Source: Cacconaster sp033811195 (lineage in GTDB: Bacteria > Bacteroidota > Bacteroidia > Bacteroidales > UBA932). From it: DNA of 64,000 nucleotides. The notes below the pieces were generated by a model. That model made no database searches and was not told where the DNA came from. It saw only the letters and a program-made list of their open reading frames with translations. The DNA is taken from NCBI GenBank assembly GCA_033811195.1, contig JAPXOZ010000002.1, positions 62,001-126,000 on the forward strand, written 5' to 3'. Shown here piece after piece: positions 34,825 to 44,319 of the stretch; position 1 is the stretch's first letter, and every line of letters starts with the position of its first letter. Both the position numbers and the translations under genes were made by a program.

Positions 34825-35442
34825 ATGAGTTATCTGGAATTTAGAGCGCAGCTATTTGATTTGGCATGCTTCAATATCCATCAGGTATATGCATGGCAAC
34901 CCGATTTTGACCGGAATAACCTTACGCGCTGGGTGAAAAATGGCTACCTTATCCGGCTGAGGCAGGGATATTATGCATTTTCTGAATATAAGGGCAAGCC
35001 TGATTATCCTCTCTATTTCGCCAATAGGATGTACCACCCCTCTTATTTAAGCCTCCACACGGCATTATCCTTCTACGGGATGATACCGGAAGCGGTGGTA
35101 CAGATCACCAGTGTCTCATCGCTGAAAACAGCATTCTTCGCCAATGATTTCGGCGAATACTCCTACAAAAATGTCAAGGCAAACCTGATGTTCGGATATG
35201 ATTTAAAGCAAATGATTGGCAACCGTACCATACGATTTGCGACACCGGAGAAAGCGCTGCTGGATTTGCTCTACCTATATCCCTTCTATAACACTGAACA
35301 GGAGATGGAAGAGTTGCGTTTGGATGACTATTTTATGCATGAAAATTTGAATAAGGATTTACTGATGGAATACCGCGAAAAATTTCAAAGCAAGGCGCTT
35401 GACAATCGGATAGGGTTACTTTTTAAGGCTTATGATTTATGA
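34825..35442 (+). CDS. AbiEi-family antitoxin/transcriptional autoregulator (type IV TA)
   Basis: The 205-residue protein has an N-terminal winged-helix region ('FNIHQVYAWQPDFDRNNLTRWVKNGYLIRLRQGYYAF', residues about 16-53, where the basic helix would contact DNA) and the AbiEi-type body ('PSYLSLHTALSFYGMIPE', 'IRFATPEKALLDLLYL'). In known AbiE systems the antitoxin represses the operon and counteracts the toxin without direct protein contact. It overlaps the toxin gene by 4 bp. An inverted-repeat operator sits over its promoter. Confidence 0.85.
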   Translation: MSYLEFRAQLFDLACFNIHQVYAWQPDFDRNNLTRWVKNGYLIRLRQGYYAFSEYKGKPDYPLYFANRMYHPSYLSLHTALSFYGMIPEAVVQITSVSSLKTAFFANDFGEYSYKNVKANLMFGYDLKQMIGNRTIRFATPEKALLDLLYLYPFYNTEQEMEELRLDDYFMHENLNKDLLMEYREKFQSKALDNRIGLLFKAYDL

Positions 35443-36221
35443 TACGGATTGAACAAATCAGAAATTTTTTTCCGGCACAAATCCGTGGAGATTCGGGATT
35501 TGATAAATATATGCTGAAAGAGTATTTGCAATTGATGATTCTGGATTATCTTTCATCTACTCCAAGCATCCGAAAGATGGCTTTTATCGGAGGAACGAAC
35601 CTTCGTTTGGTCAAAGGAATAGATCGTTTTTCCGAAGATTTGGATTTCGATTGTAAGGAGTTCTCAAAAGCGGAATTTATTGAAATGACAAACGGAGTAA
35701 TTCAATTTTTGGAACGTTCCGGCCTTCGTGTGGAGGTCAGGGAGAAAGAGAATCCTAAACTGACGGCATTTAGAAGGAATATTTATTTTCCCGAATTGTT
35801 GTTTGATTTGGGATTGAGCGGTCATAAGGAAGAACGTTTTTTGATGAAAATTGAAAGCCAGGATCAGGGAATCTCATACCCTCACGTTATGACGAATCTC
35901 AAAGGTTGCGGATTCTTTTTCCCCTTTCCCGTTCCTTCTGATGAGGTTTTATGCAGCATGAAGATAGCTGCCATGTTAACTCGTGCCAAAGGACGTGATT
36001 TTTACGACTTGATGTTTTTACTTCCGCAGTCAGAACCGGATTACGACTTTCTTTCAAAACGGTGTGGAATACACAATTTGCAAGAGTTCAAACAAGCAAC
36101 ATCCGAGCTGCTCAAAACAATTGACTTGAATAAAAAGCAAAAAGATTTTGAACACTTGCTTTTCAACAAAACAAGTAGTGAGAAAATTTTGCGGTTTGAG
36201 GAATTTGTGGAGTCTTTATAG
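35439..36221 (+). CDS. AbiEii-family nucleotidyltransferase toxin (type IV TA)
   Basis: The 260-residue protein carries the nucleotidyltransferase signature of AbiEii/MenT toxins. 'FIGGTNLRL' (GGT at residues 51-53) is followed by 'RFSEDLDFD' with the two metal-binding aspartates near 69 and 71, and later 'KIAAMLTRAKGRDFYDLMFLL', where Lys and Asp complete the active site. Such toxins transfer nucleotides to tRNA acceptor ends or other targets and can block phage. It is coupled to the antitoxin by an ATGA overlap. The pair is bracketed on both sides by degenerate repeats, hinting at an inserted cassette. Confidence 0.9.
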   Translation: MIRIEQIRNFFPAQIRGDSGFDKYMLKEYLQLMILDYLSSTPSIRKMAFIGGTNLRLVKGIDRFSEDLDFDCKEFSKAEFIEMTNGVIQFLERSGLRVEVREKENPKLTAFRRNIYFPELLFDLGLSGHKEERFLMKIESQDQGISYPHVMTNLKGCGFFFPFPVPSDEVLCSMKIAAMLTRAKGRDFYDLMFLLPQSEPDYDFLSKRCGIHNLQEFKQATSELLKTIDLNKKQKDFEHLLFNKTSSEKILRFEEFVESL

Positions 36222-36335
36222 GGGGTGCGGGATACGAGTTGCGAGGTTCGGGGTGCGAGTTGCGGAGTGCGGGTTAGTTCCGAGTTCTGAGTTTTGAGTA
36301 TGGAGTTTCGAGAAAGTTTCTTAGTGTGTAGTGTT
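36222..36335 (+). repeat. Degenerate intergenic repeat array, copy 4
   Basis: Immediately after the AbiEii stop come GGGTGCGGGATACGAGTTGCG, GGTTCGGGGTGCGAGTTGCGG and GAGTGCGGG type words (each shown only in part), then TTCCGAGTTCTGAGTTTTGAG and GTAGTGT. It mirrors the array on the other side of the toxin-antitoxin pair (34584-34740), including the shared GTGCGGGTTAGTTCCGAGTT word. Confidence 0.72.
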
Positions 36336-36376
36336 TGGTTTGGATAAGGGAAAGAGTCCTGAATAATGGTGTCTGT

Positions 36377-37066
36377 ATGATGTCAAAAACATATATCCAT
36401 CCGAGGCTTGGTGAGATTATTATAAGAAAAAGTCGGCTGTCGAGAATAGTGAGGCTGGCTGTGCACCCGATAAATGGGATTTCGGTAACGGTGCCATGGC
36501 TCGTCAGCTATTCGAAGGCAATCGCTTTTGTTGAGGAGAAAGAGGAGTGGATAGCGGCAACGCTTCTAAAACAGAGCAAAAAGAGGAAGGAGGAGGCAGT
36601 CAGGATCACTCCTGACCAACCCCTTAAATTGATTACCGGAGAGATTACATACGAGAGGCTCAAAAGAGCTTCAGCGGATGGTATTATATCGGAAGAGGCG
36701 ATTGTAAAGGTAATCCGCGCTGAAGCCAAAAAATATCTTCCGCAACGAGTGGAACTGCTCGCTGCCAAATTTGGCTTTAAGCCCGGTAAAGTAACGGTAA
36801 GAAATAATCGTACAAACTGGGGCAGTTGCTCAAAAGCGGGAAATATCAGCCTCAACATTCACCTTATGCGGCTCACTCCGGAGCTTGCCGACTTCGTGAT
36901 TATTCACGAATTGTGTCATTTGATTCATAAAAATCACGGACCCCAATTTCACGTCCTGCTAAACTCTCTTTGCAACGGAAAAGAGCGTGAACTGAACAGA
37001 ATGCTTAAAAAAGAGAGACCTCAGGTGCTATTCATGTTTCCTCCCAAATCAACTCATAGTCTATGA
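36377..37066 (+). CDS. YgjP/SprT-like zinc metallohydrolase (DUF45)
   Basis: The protein of about 229 residues has the M48-like core of the YgjP family. HELCHLIHKNHGPQFH places HELCH at residues 177-181 with a third His (HGPQFH) downstream as in the WLM/SprT group, preceded by the family's 'RNNRTNWGSCSKAGNISLN'. The start is ATG 36377 or 36380; the longer TTG form at 36335 would begin within the repeat and is rejected. The function is unknown, though a role in protein or DNA-protein crosslink processing is speculated for relatives. Its last 35 bp overlap the 3' end of the convergent rnr gene. Confidence 0.88.
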   Translation: MMSKTYIHPRLGEIIIRKSRLSRIVRLAVHPINGISVTVPWLVSYSKAIAFVEEKEEWIAATLLKQSKKRKEEAVRITPDQPLKLITGEITYERLKRASADGIISEEAIVKVIRAEAKKYLPQRVELLAAKFGFKPGKVTVRNNRTNWGSCSKAGNISLNIHLMRLTPELADFVIIHELCHLIHKNHGPQFHVLLNSLCNGKERELNRMLKKERPQVLFMFPPKSTHSL

Positions 37067-39089
37067 GTTTTTGTTCGAGATTTGCGTGGAGGATTCGTAC
37101 CTTGACTTTGTCTCCGAGGGTGAATTTTCGGCCGGAGGCCTTGGCGACAATAAGGTATTTTTCCTCATCGAAGACCAGGTAATCCTTGGTAAATTCCCTC
37201 AATGAGACCATACCCTCAATCTTGGTAGGCTCGATTTCTACATACATACCCCATTCGGTGAGGCCGGAAACGGTACCTTCGAACTCCTGCCCGATCTTGT
37301 CCTGCAAAAATTCGACGAGTTTGAGCTTGATGCTGGCGCGCTCGGCATCGGTAGCCAGTTGTTCCCTCTCGGAGCAATATTTACAATTCTCTTCGTAATA
37401 GGCTTTGTCCTGAGATTTGGCTCCGTTGAGATATTTTGTAAGTAAACGGTGTACCATCATATCAGGATAGCGCCTGATGGGAGAGGTGAAATGTGTATAG
37501 AACTGGAATGCCAGACCATAGTGGCCGATATTGTCGGTGGAATAGACGGCTCGGGACATAGAGCGCAGTGCCATCATCTCGATAGCATTCTCTTCAGGCT
37601 TATCTTTGATGCCGGTCATAAGCTTGTTGAGGCTTCTCGCGATGTTTTTAGGGTTGTCGGTATCGCCCAGAGTGTGACCGAAATTCTTTGCAAAGCGGCG
37701 CAGCTCCAGGAGTTTGTCAGGATTGGGGTTGTCGTGCACACGATAAACAAAAGTGGGGTTTACCGATTTGCATTTTCTGGCCACCTGATGAGCCACATAG
37801 CGGTTTGCCAGCAACATAAATTCTTCGATAAGCCAGTTGCTCTCTACGGATTCCTGACGGCATACATCCAGCGGTTTGCCCTCTTTATCCACGATTACCT
37901 TCATTTCCGGCCGTTCAAACTTGATGGCACCGTGTTCGAAGCGTTTCCTGCGGAGAATTGTGGCGATGGAGTGGAGTTTGAGTATCTCTTTGCAGAGAGG
38001 TCCGTGCATATCTTCGATGATCTCCTGTACCTGCTCGTAATCAAATCTGTGGTCGGAGTTGATGATGGTGCGTCCGAATTTGGCATCCAGCACCTTTGCG
38101 TTGTCGTCAATTTTAAAGATGACCGAGTAACAGAGTTTGTCCTCGTGCGGACGCAGTGAGCAGAGATTATTGGAGAGTTTTTCCGGGAGCATCGGTATGG
38201 TCCTGTCCACCAGATAGACGGAAGTGGCGCGGTTGAAGGCCTCTTTGTCCACCGGAGTATCGGGTGTCACGTAATGTGTAACATCCGCGATGTGAATTCC
38301 TACCTCCCAGATCCCTTTTTCCAGCTCTCTTATCGAGAGTGCATCGTCAAAGTCCTTGGCATCCGAAGGGTCGATGGTAAAGGTGGTGACGGGGCGATAG
38401 TCCCACCGTTTGGCGATCTCATCGGCGGTTATTACATCTGAGATGGCGTTGGCAGCACTCTCCACCTCCGGTTCGAAGCGGTAGGGGAGATTATATTGTG
38501 CAAGGATGGAGTGCATCTCGGTATCATTTTCTCCGGGGACTCCGAGTACATCCACTATTTTGCCGAGAGGTTCGGGACTACGGCGTGGCCAGTCGGTCAC
38601 CAGCACAGCTACCTTGATCCCTTTGGTTGCCTTGATGCCACCCATCTCCGGCAAGTCATCGAGGCTATCTACAGGGATACGGATATCGTAGGGCATGTTG
38701 CGACTCTCCACTATGGCCCAGACTTGCTTTCCGACTATGTGCAGCACTCCGATATGGGGTTTGCGCGAACGCTCGATGATATACACTACTTCGCCTTCAA
38801 TCCTGCGCACTCTTGGGTCTATATTTTTGGGAATGAGTATCTTGACGCGGTCCCCGTGCAGAGCACCGCGCATCTTACTGATGTGTATGAAAATATCATT
38901 TGGGATATCCGCTACTGTTACAAATCCGAATCCGTCTCTGGTGAGATTGATTATGCCTTCAGCTTCAACTTTACTTTTGCTTCGCCTATCGGATGCCTTT
39001 ACTGGATCCTGTATTTTTCTTGCGTTCTTTTTACCTCTTTTGGAAGATTTCCTTTCGCTGAAATCATTTTTCTTTCTCTTTGTTGCCAT
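37032..39089 (-). CDS. rnr: Ribonuclease R
   Basis: The 685-residue 3'-5' exoribonuclease degrades structured RNA. It has a basic N-terminal extension, a cold-shock domain ('GFGFVTVADIPNDIFIHISKM'-like, beginning near residue 57), the RNB catalytic core with 'DPSDAKDFDDALSI' carrying the metal-binding aspartates, and a C-terminal S1 domain ('GTVSGLTEWGMYVEIEP'). The start is set at MATKRKK (39087-39089). A longer in-frame extension to 39248 would run through the divergent gpmI start region and is implausible. It diverges from gpmI and overlaps the preceding convergent gene by 35 bp at its 3' end. Confidence 0.96.
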   Translation of the reverse strand: MATKRKKNDFSERKSSKRGKKNARKIQDPVKASDRRSKSKVEAEGIINLTRDGFGFVTVADIPNDIFIHISKMRGALHGDRVKILIPKNIDPRVRRIEGEVVYIIERSRKPHIGVLHIVGKQVWAIVESRNMPYDIRIPVDSLDDLPEMGGIKATKGIKVAVLVTDWPRRSPEPLGKIVDVLGVPGENDTEMHSILAQYNLPYRFEPEVESAANAISDVITADEIAKRWDYRPVTTFTIDPSDAKDFDDALSIRELEKGIWEVGIHIADVTHYVTPDTPVDKEAFNRATSVYLVDRTIPMLPEKLSNNLCSLRPHEDKLCYSVIFKIDDNAKVLDAKFGRTIINSDHRFDYEQVQEIIEDMHGPLCKEILKLHSIATILRRKRFEHGAIKFERPEMKVIVDKEGKPLDVCRQESVESNWLIEEFMLLANRYVAHQVARKCKSVNPTFVYRVHDNPNPDKLLELRRFAKNFGHTLGDTDNPKNIARSLNKLMTGIKDKPEENAIEMMALRSMSRAVYSTDNIGHYGLAFQFYTHFTSPIRRYPDMMVHRLLTKYLNGAKSQDKAYYEENCKYCSEREQLATDAERASIKLKLVEFLQDKIGQEFEGTVSGLTEWGMYVEIEPTKIEGMVSLREFTKDYLVFDEEKYLIVAKASGRKFTLGDKVKVRILHANLEQKLIDYELIWEET

Positions 39090-39160
39090 AATTCGTAACT
39101 TTGTACATTCGTCCGATCGGACAAAATATTGTAACAAATTTAGTAAAAATAGAATAGATA

Positions 39161-40684
39161 ATGAATAAAAAGGTACTCTTGATAATAATGGATGGCTGGG
39201 GAGAAGGAGGTCAAGATCAATCAAATGCAATATATAGTGCCGGAACACCCGAAATTGATGCCTTGAAGGCGAAATATCCCTTTTCGCAGCTCAGTGCGAG
39301 CGGTGAGGATGTTGGGCTTCCCGAAGGGCAGATGGGCAATTCTGAGGTGGGACACCTCAATATCGGAGCCGGCCGCATTGTATATCAGGATTTGGTTAAA
39401 ATTAATATCGCTTGTCGCGAACATGCTCTGATGTCCAACAAGGAGATTGCGGCTGCATACGAATATGTAAAAAAATCGGGTAAACAGCTCCATTTCATGG
39501 GACTTTGCTCGCACGGCGGAGTGCATAGTTCTCTCAATCATCTTTATGAATTCTTACGCGAAGCAGCCAATACCGGTCTGGAAAAGGTCTTCGTACACTG
39601 TTTTATGGATGGTCGTGATACCGACCCTCGAAGTGGAAAGGGCTATGTGGCCGAGTTGGAGGAGGTTCTTTCACGCACTACCGGCCGGATTGCCTCCGTA
39701 GTGGGTCGTTATTATGCCATGGATAGGGACAAGAGATGGGAGCGTATCAAAGAGGCCTATGACCTTCTTGTCAGCGGCAAAGGTCGCAAAGCACTTTCAG
39801 CAGTGGATGCCATTGAGGAGTCTTACCAAGAAGAAGTTACAGATGAATTTATAAAGCCAATATCCATTGTTGAGGAAAATGGTGCTCCAGTAGCTACATT
39901 ACAGGAGAGAGATGCTGTCATCTTCTTTAATTTCAGAAATGATCGTGCCCGCGAAATGACATACGTCCTCACCCAGGCCGATATGCCCGAGGCTGGAATG
40001 CATACCATTCCTCTTTACTATTGCACCCTGACCCCCTATGATGACAAATTTAAGGGACTACATATCCTTTTTGACAAGGAAAATGTGCCCGAGACTATTG
40101 GAGAGATAGTTTCTTCTCTCGGGAAGAGTCAGCTTCGCATTGCTGAAACGGAAAAATATGCACATGTAACCTTTTTCTTCAACGGCGGGCGTGAAAAAGA
40201 GTTCGCAGGAGAAGATCGTATACTGATCAATTCCCCGAAAGTAGCAACTTATGATCTAAAGCCTGAGATGAGTGCGCCGGAGGTAAAAGATGCTCTTGTA
40301 GCCGAACTTGCTAAGGGCAAACACGATATGGTAATACTCAACTTCGCTAATGGAGATATGGTGGGACATACCGGTGTCTATGATGCCATCCTGAAGGCGG
40401 TAAGGACTGTTGATACTTGTGTGGGTGAGGTTGTAAGAGCTGCACGAAAGGCCGGATACTCGGTTCTCATAACTTCAGATCACGGCAATGCCGACAATGC
40501 CCTCAATGAAGACGGCACTCCCAATACAGCCCACTCGCTTAATAAAGTGCCCTTTATAGTGGTTGATGATGATGTGAAAGAGGTCAGTGACGGTATACTG
40601 GCCGATATTGCTCCTACAATGCTCAAACTAATGGGCATTTCTCAGCCCGAAATTATGACAGGCCGCTCACTTATAAAGATATAA
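39161..40684 (+). CDS. gpmI: 2,3-bisphosphoglycerate-independent phosphoglycerate mutase
   Basis: The 507-residue Mn-dependent enzyme of glycolysis interconverts 3- and 2-phosphoglycerate. The alkaline-phosphatase-type core starts with 'LLIIMDGWGEG' (metal Asp), the phospho-serine is Ser61 in 'MGNSEVGHLNIGAGR', and the later metal ligands are in 'ITSDHGNADNALNEDG' and 'NTAHSLNKVPF'. It is followed after 20 bp by dnaE. The length and motifs are standard. Confidence 0.97.
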   Translation: MNKKVLLIIMDGWGEGGQDQSNAIYSAGTPEIDALKAKYPFSQLSASGEDVGLPEGQMGNSEVGHLNIGAGRIVYQDLVKINIACREHALMSNKEIAAAYEYVKKSGKQLHFMGLCSHGGVHSSLNHLYEFLREAANTGLEKVFVHCFMDGRDTDPRSGKGYVAELEEVLSRTTGRIASVVGRYYAMDRDKRWERIKEAYDLLVSGKGRKALSAVDAIEESYQEEVTDEFIKPISIVEENGAPVATLQERDAVIFFNFRNDRAREMTYVLTQADMPEAGMHTIPLYYCTLTPYDDKFKGLHILFDKENVPETIGEIVSSLGKSQLRIAETEKYAHVTFFFNGGREKEFAGEDRILINSPKVATYDLKPEMSAPEVKDALVAELAKGKHDMVILNFANGDMVGHTGVYDAILKAVRTVDTCVGEVVRAARKAGYSVLITSDHGNADNALNEDGTPNTAHSLNKVPFIVVDDDVKEVSDGILADIAPTMLKLMGISQPEIMTGRSLIKI

Positions 40685-40704
40685 ACTTATAGAAACCCTT
40701 TGTA

Positions 40705-43700
40705 ATGTCATTTGTCCACCTTCACGTTCACTCGCAATACTCCATTCTTGACGGAGCCTCTCCCATCAAGTCCCTTTTCCAAAAGGCGCACAAGTATGGA
40801 CAGCCCGCCCTTGCACTAACCGATCATGGTTATATGTATGGTGTCAAGGAGTTCTTGAGGGTGGCAGCCGACTATCCCGATGTAAAGCCTATCGTCGGAT
40901 GCGAGGTCTATGTGGCATTGGAGGACAGACATACCCGCCGCGGAAAAATAGATCAGAAGGCTTACCACCTGATTCTTTTGGCTAAAAATATAACCGGATA
41001 CCACAATCTGGTCAAACTCTGCTCTCTGGGCAATATAGAGGGATTTTATTTTCATCCGAGAATAGATCGTGAACTGATCGAAAAATATCATGAAGGATTG
41101 ATTTGCACTACTGCATGTCTTGGCGGAGAAGTACCCAGACGTATCATGGAAGGAAATATGGAGGCTGCCGAAGAAGCCGTGCTTTGGTACAAATCCATTT
41201 TTGGCGAAGACTATTATCTAGAGGTCCAAAGCCATCCCACAGATCTACCTCTTGCTCCGCAGGAAACATTTGAAAAGCAGCAGATTGTCAATGAAGCTCT
41301 CTATGAGTTGGCAAAAAAGCACGATATCAAGGTTATTGCTACCAACGATGTCCATTTTGTCGACAAGGAAGATGGGCCTGCACATGATCGCCTTATTTGT
41401 CTTACATTCAATAACAATGTTGATGATCCTGACAGGCTTCGTTATACCCAACAGGAGTATTTCAAAAGTAAAGAGGAGATGGCGGCTCTATTTCCAGACC
41501 ATCCGGAGGTGTTGTCCAATACTCTTGAAATTGCCGACAAAGTCGAACTCTATTCCATCGACTCAGATCCGATACTGCCTCATTTCCCAATACCGGAAGA
41601 ATATAAAGATTCGAACGAATATCTGAGATACCTCACCTACAAAGGTGCTGAAATTCGTTATGGAAAAGAGATTCCTCAAAATATACGCGACAGGATTGAT
41701 TTCGAACTTGAAACCATCCAAAAGATGGGATTTCCCGACTACTTCCTAATAGTACAGGATTTCATTGCTGCTGCGCGTAATATGGGTGTTTCCGTAGGTC
41801 CAGGACGAGGTTCGGCAGCGGGATCCGTAGTGGCATACTGTCTCAAGATTACCAATATTGACCCTATCAAATATGATCTCCTGTTTGAGCGTTTTTTAAA
41901 TCCTGACCGTATTTCGATGCCCGACATCGACATAGACTTTGACGACGAGGGACGTTCCAAGGTATTCGAATATGTAGAGAAGAAATATGGAAAAGACCAT
42001 GTTGCCCATGTGGTTACATTTGGTACGATGGCAACTAAGAGTGCTATAAGGGATGTTGCACGTATCGAACAGGTGCCTCTTCAAGAGGCGGATCGTCTGA
42101 GCAAACTTGTTCCCCGGTCCTTTGAAATAGATGCTTACGACAAAACTGAGTCAACGTCTCTGGTCAAGGTAGAAGTACCTCCGACTGTAAAACTTTGTGT
42201 GGAAAGAATACAGGACTTTAAAGATGCCCTTAATTCGGATGATAAAAAACTGAGCAATACGATTAAATATGCTCAACAGCTTGAAGGCAGTATTCGCCAG
42301 ACCGGAGTTCACGCTTGTGCCCTTATTATAGGCCGCGAAGACCTGACCAATATTATTCCCATAACAGTAGAGGAGGATAAGGAGAGTAAGGAGAAAATAT
42401 GGGTTTCCCAGTATGAAGGCTCTTATATCGAGCAGGTGGGTATGCTCAAAATGGACTTTCTCGGTCTAAAGACTCTCTCCATTATTAAAGAGACGATGTC
42501 AAATATTGTTGAGAGCGGCCACGAGCCTTTTGATATCGAGGCTATTCCCATAGATGATCCCCTTACATACAAGCTTTTCAGTAAGGGCAACACCACAGCG
42601 GTTTTCCAGTTTGAGTCCGATGGTATGAAAAAATGGCTACGAGAACTCCATCCGACCCGCTTTGAGGATCTGATTGCGATGAATGCCCTCTATCGTCCCG
42701 GTCCAATGGAATATATCCCCGATTTTGTGGCTCGCAAACATGGAAAACAGGAGATTACGTATGACCTGAAGGAGATGGAGGAACATCTGGAGGATACCTA
42801 CGGAATTACGGTATACCAGGAACAAGTGATGCGTCTTTCCCAGGAGCTTGCCGGATTTTCTCCCGGTATGGCCGATACGTTACGTAAGGCTATGGGAAAA
42901 AAGCAGCTCAGCGTGATGGAGAAACTCAATGACCAGTTTATGGAGGGTGGTCTGGCCAAAGGTCACCCACAAGAGATTTTGGAAAAGATCTGGAAGGACT
43001 GGAAGAGTTTTGCAGAGTATGCATTCAATAAGTCACATGCCACCTGTTATGCCTGGGTGGGTTACCAGACAGGATATCTCAAAGCACACTATCCTGCACA
43101 GTTCCTTGCCGCCAACCTTAGCAAAAACCTCAATGACATTGAGGAAATCACCAAGCTGATGGATGACTGCAAAAGGATGAAAATCGAAGTTCTCGGACCT
43201 GATATCAATGAGAGTCGTACTACATTTACCGTCAACAAAAAGGGCAATATCCGTTTTGGGATGGCCGGTATTAAAGGAGTGGGAACCAATGTCATAGATG
43301 CAATTATCGAGGAAAGAGAGCGTGGAGGTGCATTTACCGATATTTTTGACTTTGTAGAAAGACTCCCTTCGGGTGTGGTCAATCGCAGGGTTATTGAGTG
43401 TCTCATCTATTCGGGCTCGTTTGACTCCTTTAGTGACATGCATCGTACACAATATTTCCTTTTTAACAACAAAGATGAGTCATTTATTGACGCTCTGCTC
43501 AAGTATACCTACAAGTATCAGAGCGATACGGTGATGCAGGGAGGTCTCTTCGGGGATACCGAAGAGATGAAGCCGGTGCGTCCCGAAGTACCGCCTCTTC
43601 AGGAATATGATGAGATAGAGCTTCTGAAAAAGGAAAAAGAACTTGTGGGTATGTATATTTCTTCTCATCCGCTGGACAAATTCAGATTTGAATTTGATAA

Positions 43701-44319
43701 TCTAGTGACGGTTGAGCTTAGCGAGGTGCGTAATATAGAGGACAATCTCTCAAGAGATCCTAAACTTCGCAACATTGAATTCACGGTAGGTGGTCTTGTG
43801 ACGGATGTTCAGGTTAAATATACTCGCACCGGAAACCGCCCCTGGTGCACCTTCACCGTAGAGGATTTCAACGGTAGCCATACATTCTCCCTTTCGGGAA
43901 AGAGCTATGAGGCTTATATGCCGTATATGGTTGATCACACTGCCTTACTGATCAGATGCGTAACGAAAGAACTTTTCAGAAAGGAGGATGTGGAGAATAG
44001 AAAGGCACCCGAATATCGTTTGTTCATCGCCAATATGACTCTCCTTTCCAACGCAAAAGAGCAATTTTTCAAAGAATTCCATATCTCAATGGATCTGGAG
44101 CAGGCAGATGCAGATTTTCGTAAAGCCTTGACAAAGAAATTGCGTGTTCATAAAGGGGAGACGCCTCTTTTTATCGATCTCTCATTTGATCATAACGGAG
44201 GAAAGGAGACGGTGTCGCTCTATTCAAACAAATTCAGAGTCTCCGTGGATGGAGAGCTTGTGGATTGGCTTTACGAACAGGGTCTGGATTGCCGTGCCGT
44301 CAAGAAGATGAATTGGTAA
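40705..44319 (+). CDS. dnaE: DNA polymerase III alpha subunit
   Basis: The 1204-residue replicative polymerase is of the DnaE1 type. It opens with an intact PHP domain ('FVHLHVHSQYSILDGAS', 'ALTDHGYMYG'), followed by the polymerase core with catalytic aspartates in 'MPDIDIDFDDEGR', the fingers ('VGPGRGSAAGSVVAYCL'), the helix-hairpin-helix region and an OB-fold ('EFTVGGLVTDVQVKYTRTG'). The last 20 bp overlap the 3' end of the convergent B12 ABC ATPase gene. Confidence 0.98.
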   Translation: MSFVHLHVHSQYSILDGASPIKSLFQKAHKYGQPALALTDHGYMYGVKEFLRVAADYPDVKPIVGCEVYVALEDRHTRRGKIDQKAYHLILLAKNITGYHNLVKLCSLGNIEGFYFHPRIDRELIEKYHEGLICTTACLGGEVPRRIMEGNMEAAEEAVLWYKSIFGEDYYLEVQSHPTDLPLAPQETFEKQQIVNEALYELAKKHDIKVIATNDVHFVDKEDGPAHDRLICLTFNNNVDDPDRLRYTQQEYFKSKEEMAALFPDHPEVLSNTLEIADKVELYSIDSDPILPHFPIPEEYKDSNEYLRYLTYKGAEIRYGKEIPQNIRDRIDFELETIQKMGFPDYFLIVQDFIAAARNMGVSVGPGRGSAAGSVVAYCLKITNIDPIKYDLLFERFLNPDRISMPDIDIDFDDEGRSKVFEYVEKKYGKDHVAHVVTFGTMATKSAIRDVARIEQVPLQEADRLSKLVPRSFEIDAYDKTESTSLVKVEVPPTVKLCVERIQDFKDALNSDDKKLSNTIKYAQQLEGSIRQTGVHACALIIGREDLTNIIPITVEEDKESKEKIWVSQYEGSYIEQVGMLKMDFLGLKTLSIIKETMSNIVESGHEPFDIEAIPIDDPLTYKLFSKGNTTAVFQFESDGMKKWLRELHPTRFEDLIAMNALYRPGPMEYIPDFVARKHGKQEITYDLKEMEEHLEDTYGITVYQEQVMRLSQELAGFSPGMADTLRKAMGKKQLSVMEKLNDQFMEGGLAKGHPQEILEKIWKDWKSFAEYAFNKSHATCYAWVGYQTGYLKAHYPAQFLAANLSKNLNDIEEITKLMDDCKRMKIEVLGPDINESRTTFTVNKKGNIRFGMAGIKGVGTNVIDAIIEERERGGAFTDIFDFVERLPSGVVNRRVIECLIYSGSFDSFSDMHRTQYFLFNNKDESFIDALLKYTYKYQSDTVMQGGLFGDTEEMKPVRPEVPPLQEYDEIELLKKEKELVGMYISSHPLDKFRFEFDNLVTVELSEVRNIEDNLSRDPKLRNIEFTVGGLVTDVQVKYTRTGNRPWCTFTVEDFNGSHTFSLSGKSYEAYMPYMVDHTALLIRCVTKELFRKEDVENRKAPEYRLFIANMTLLSNAKEQFFKEFHISMDLEQADADFRKALTKKLRVHKGETPLFIDLSFDHNGGKETVSLYSNKFRVSVDGELVDWLYEQGLDCRAVKKMNW

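Noticed and set aside
37032..39248. Long N-terminal extension of RNase R
   Set aside because: The frame stays open upstream of MATKRKK by chance; the extra residues are hydrophobic and cross the gpmI start region, while family members begin near the basic extension.
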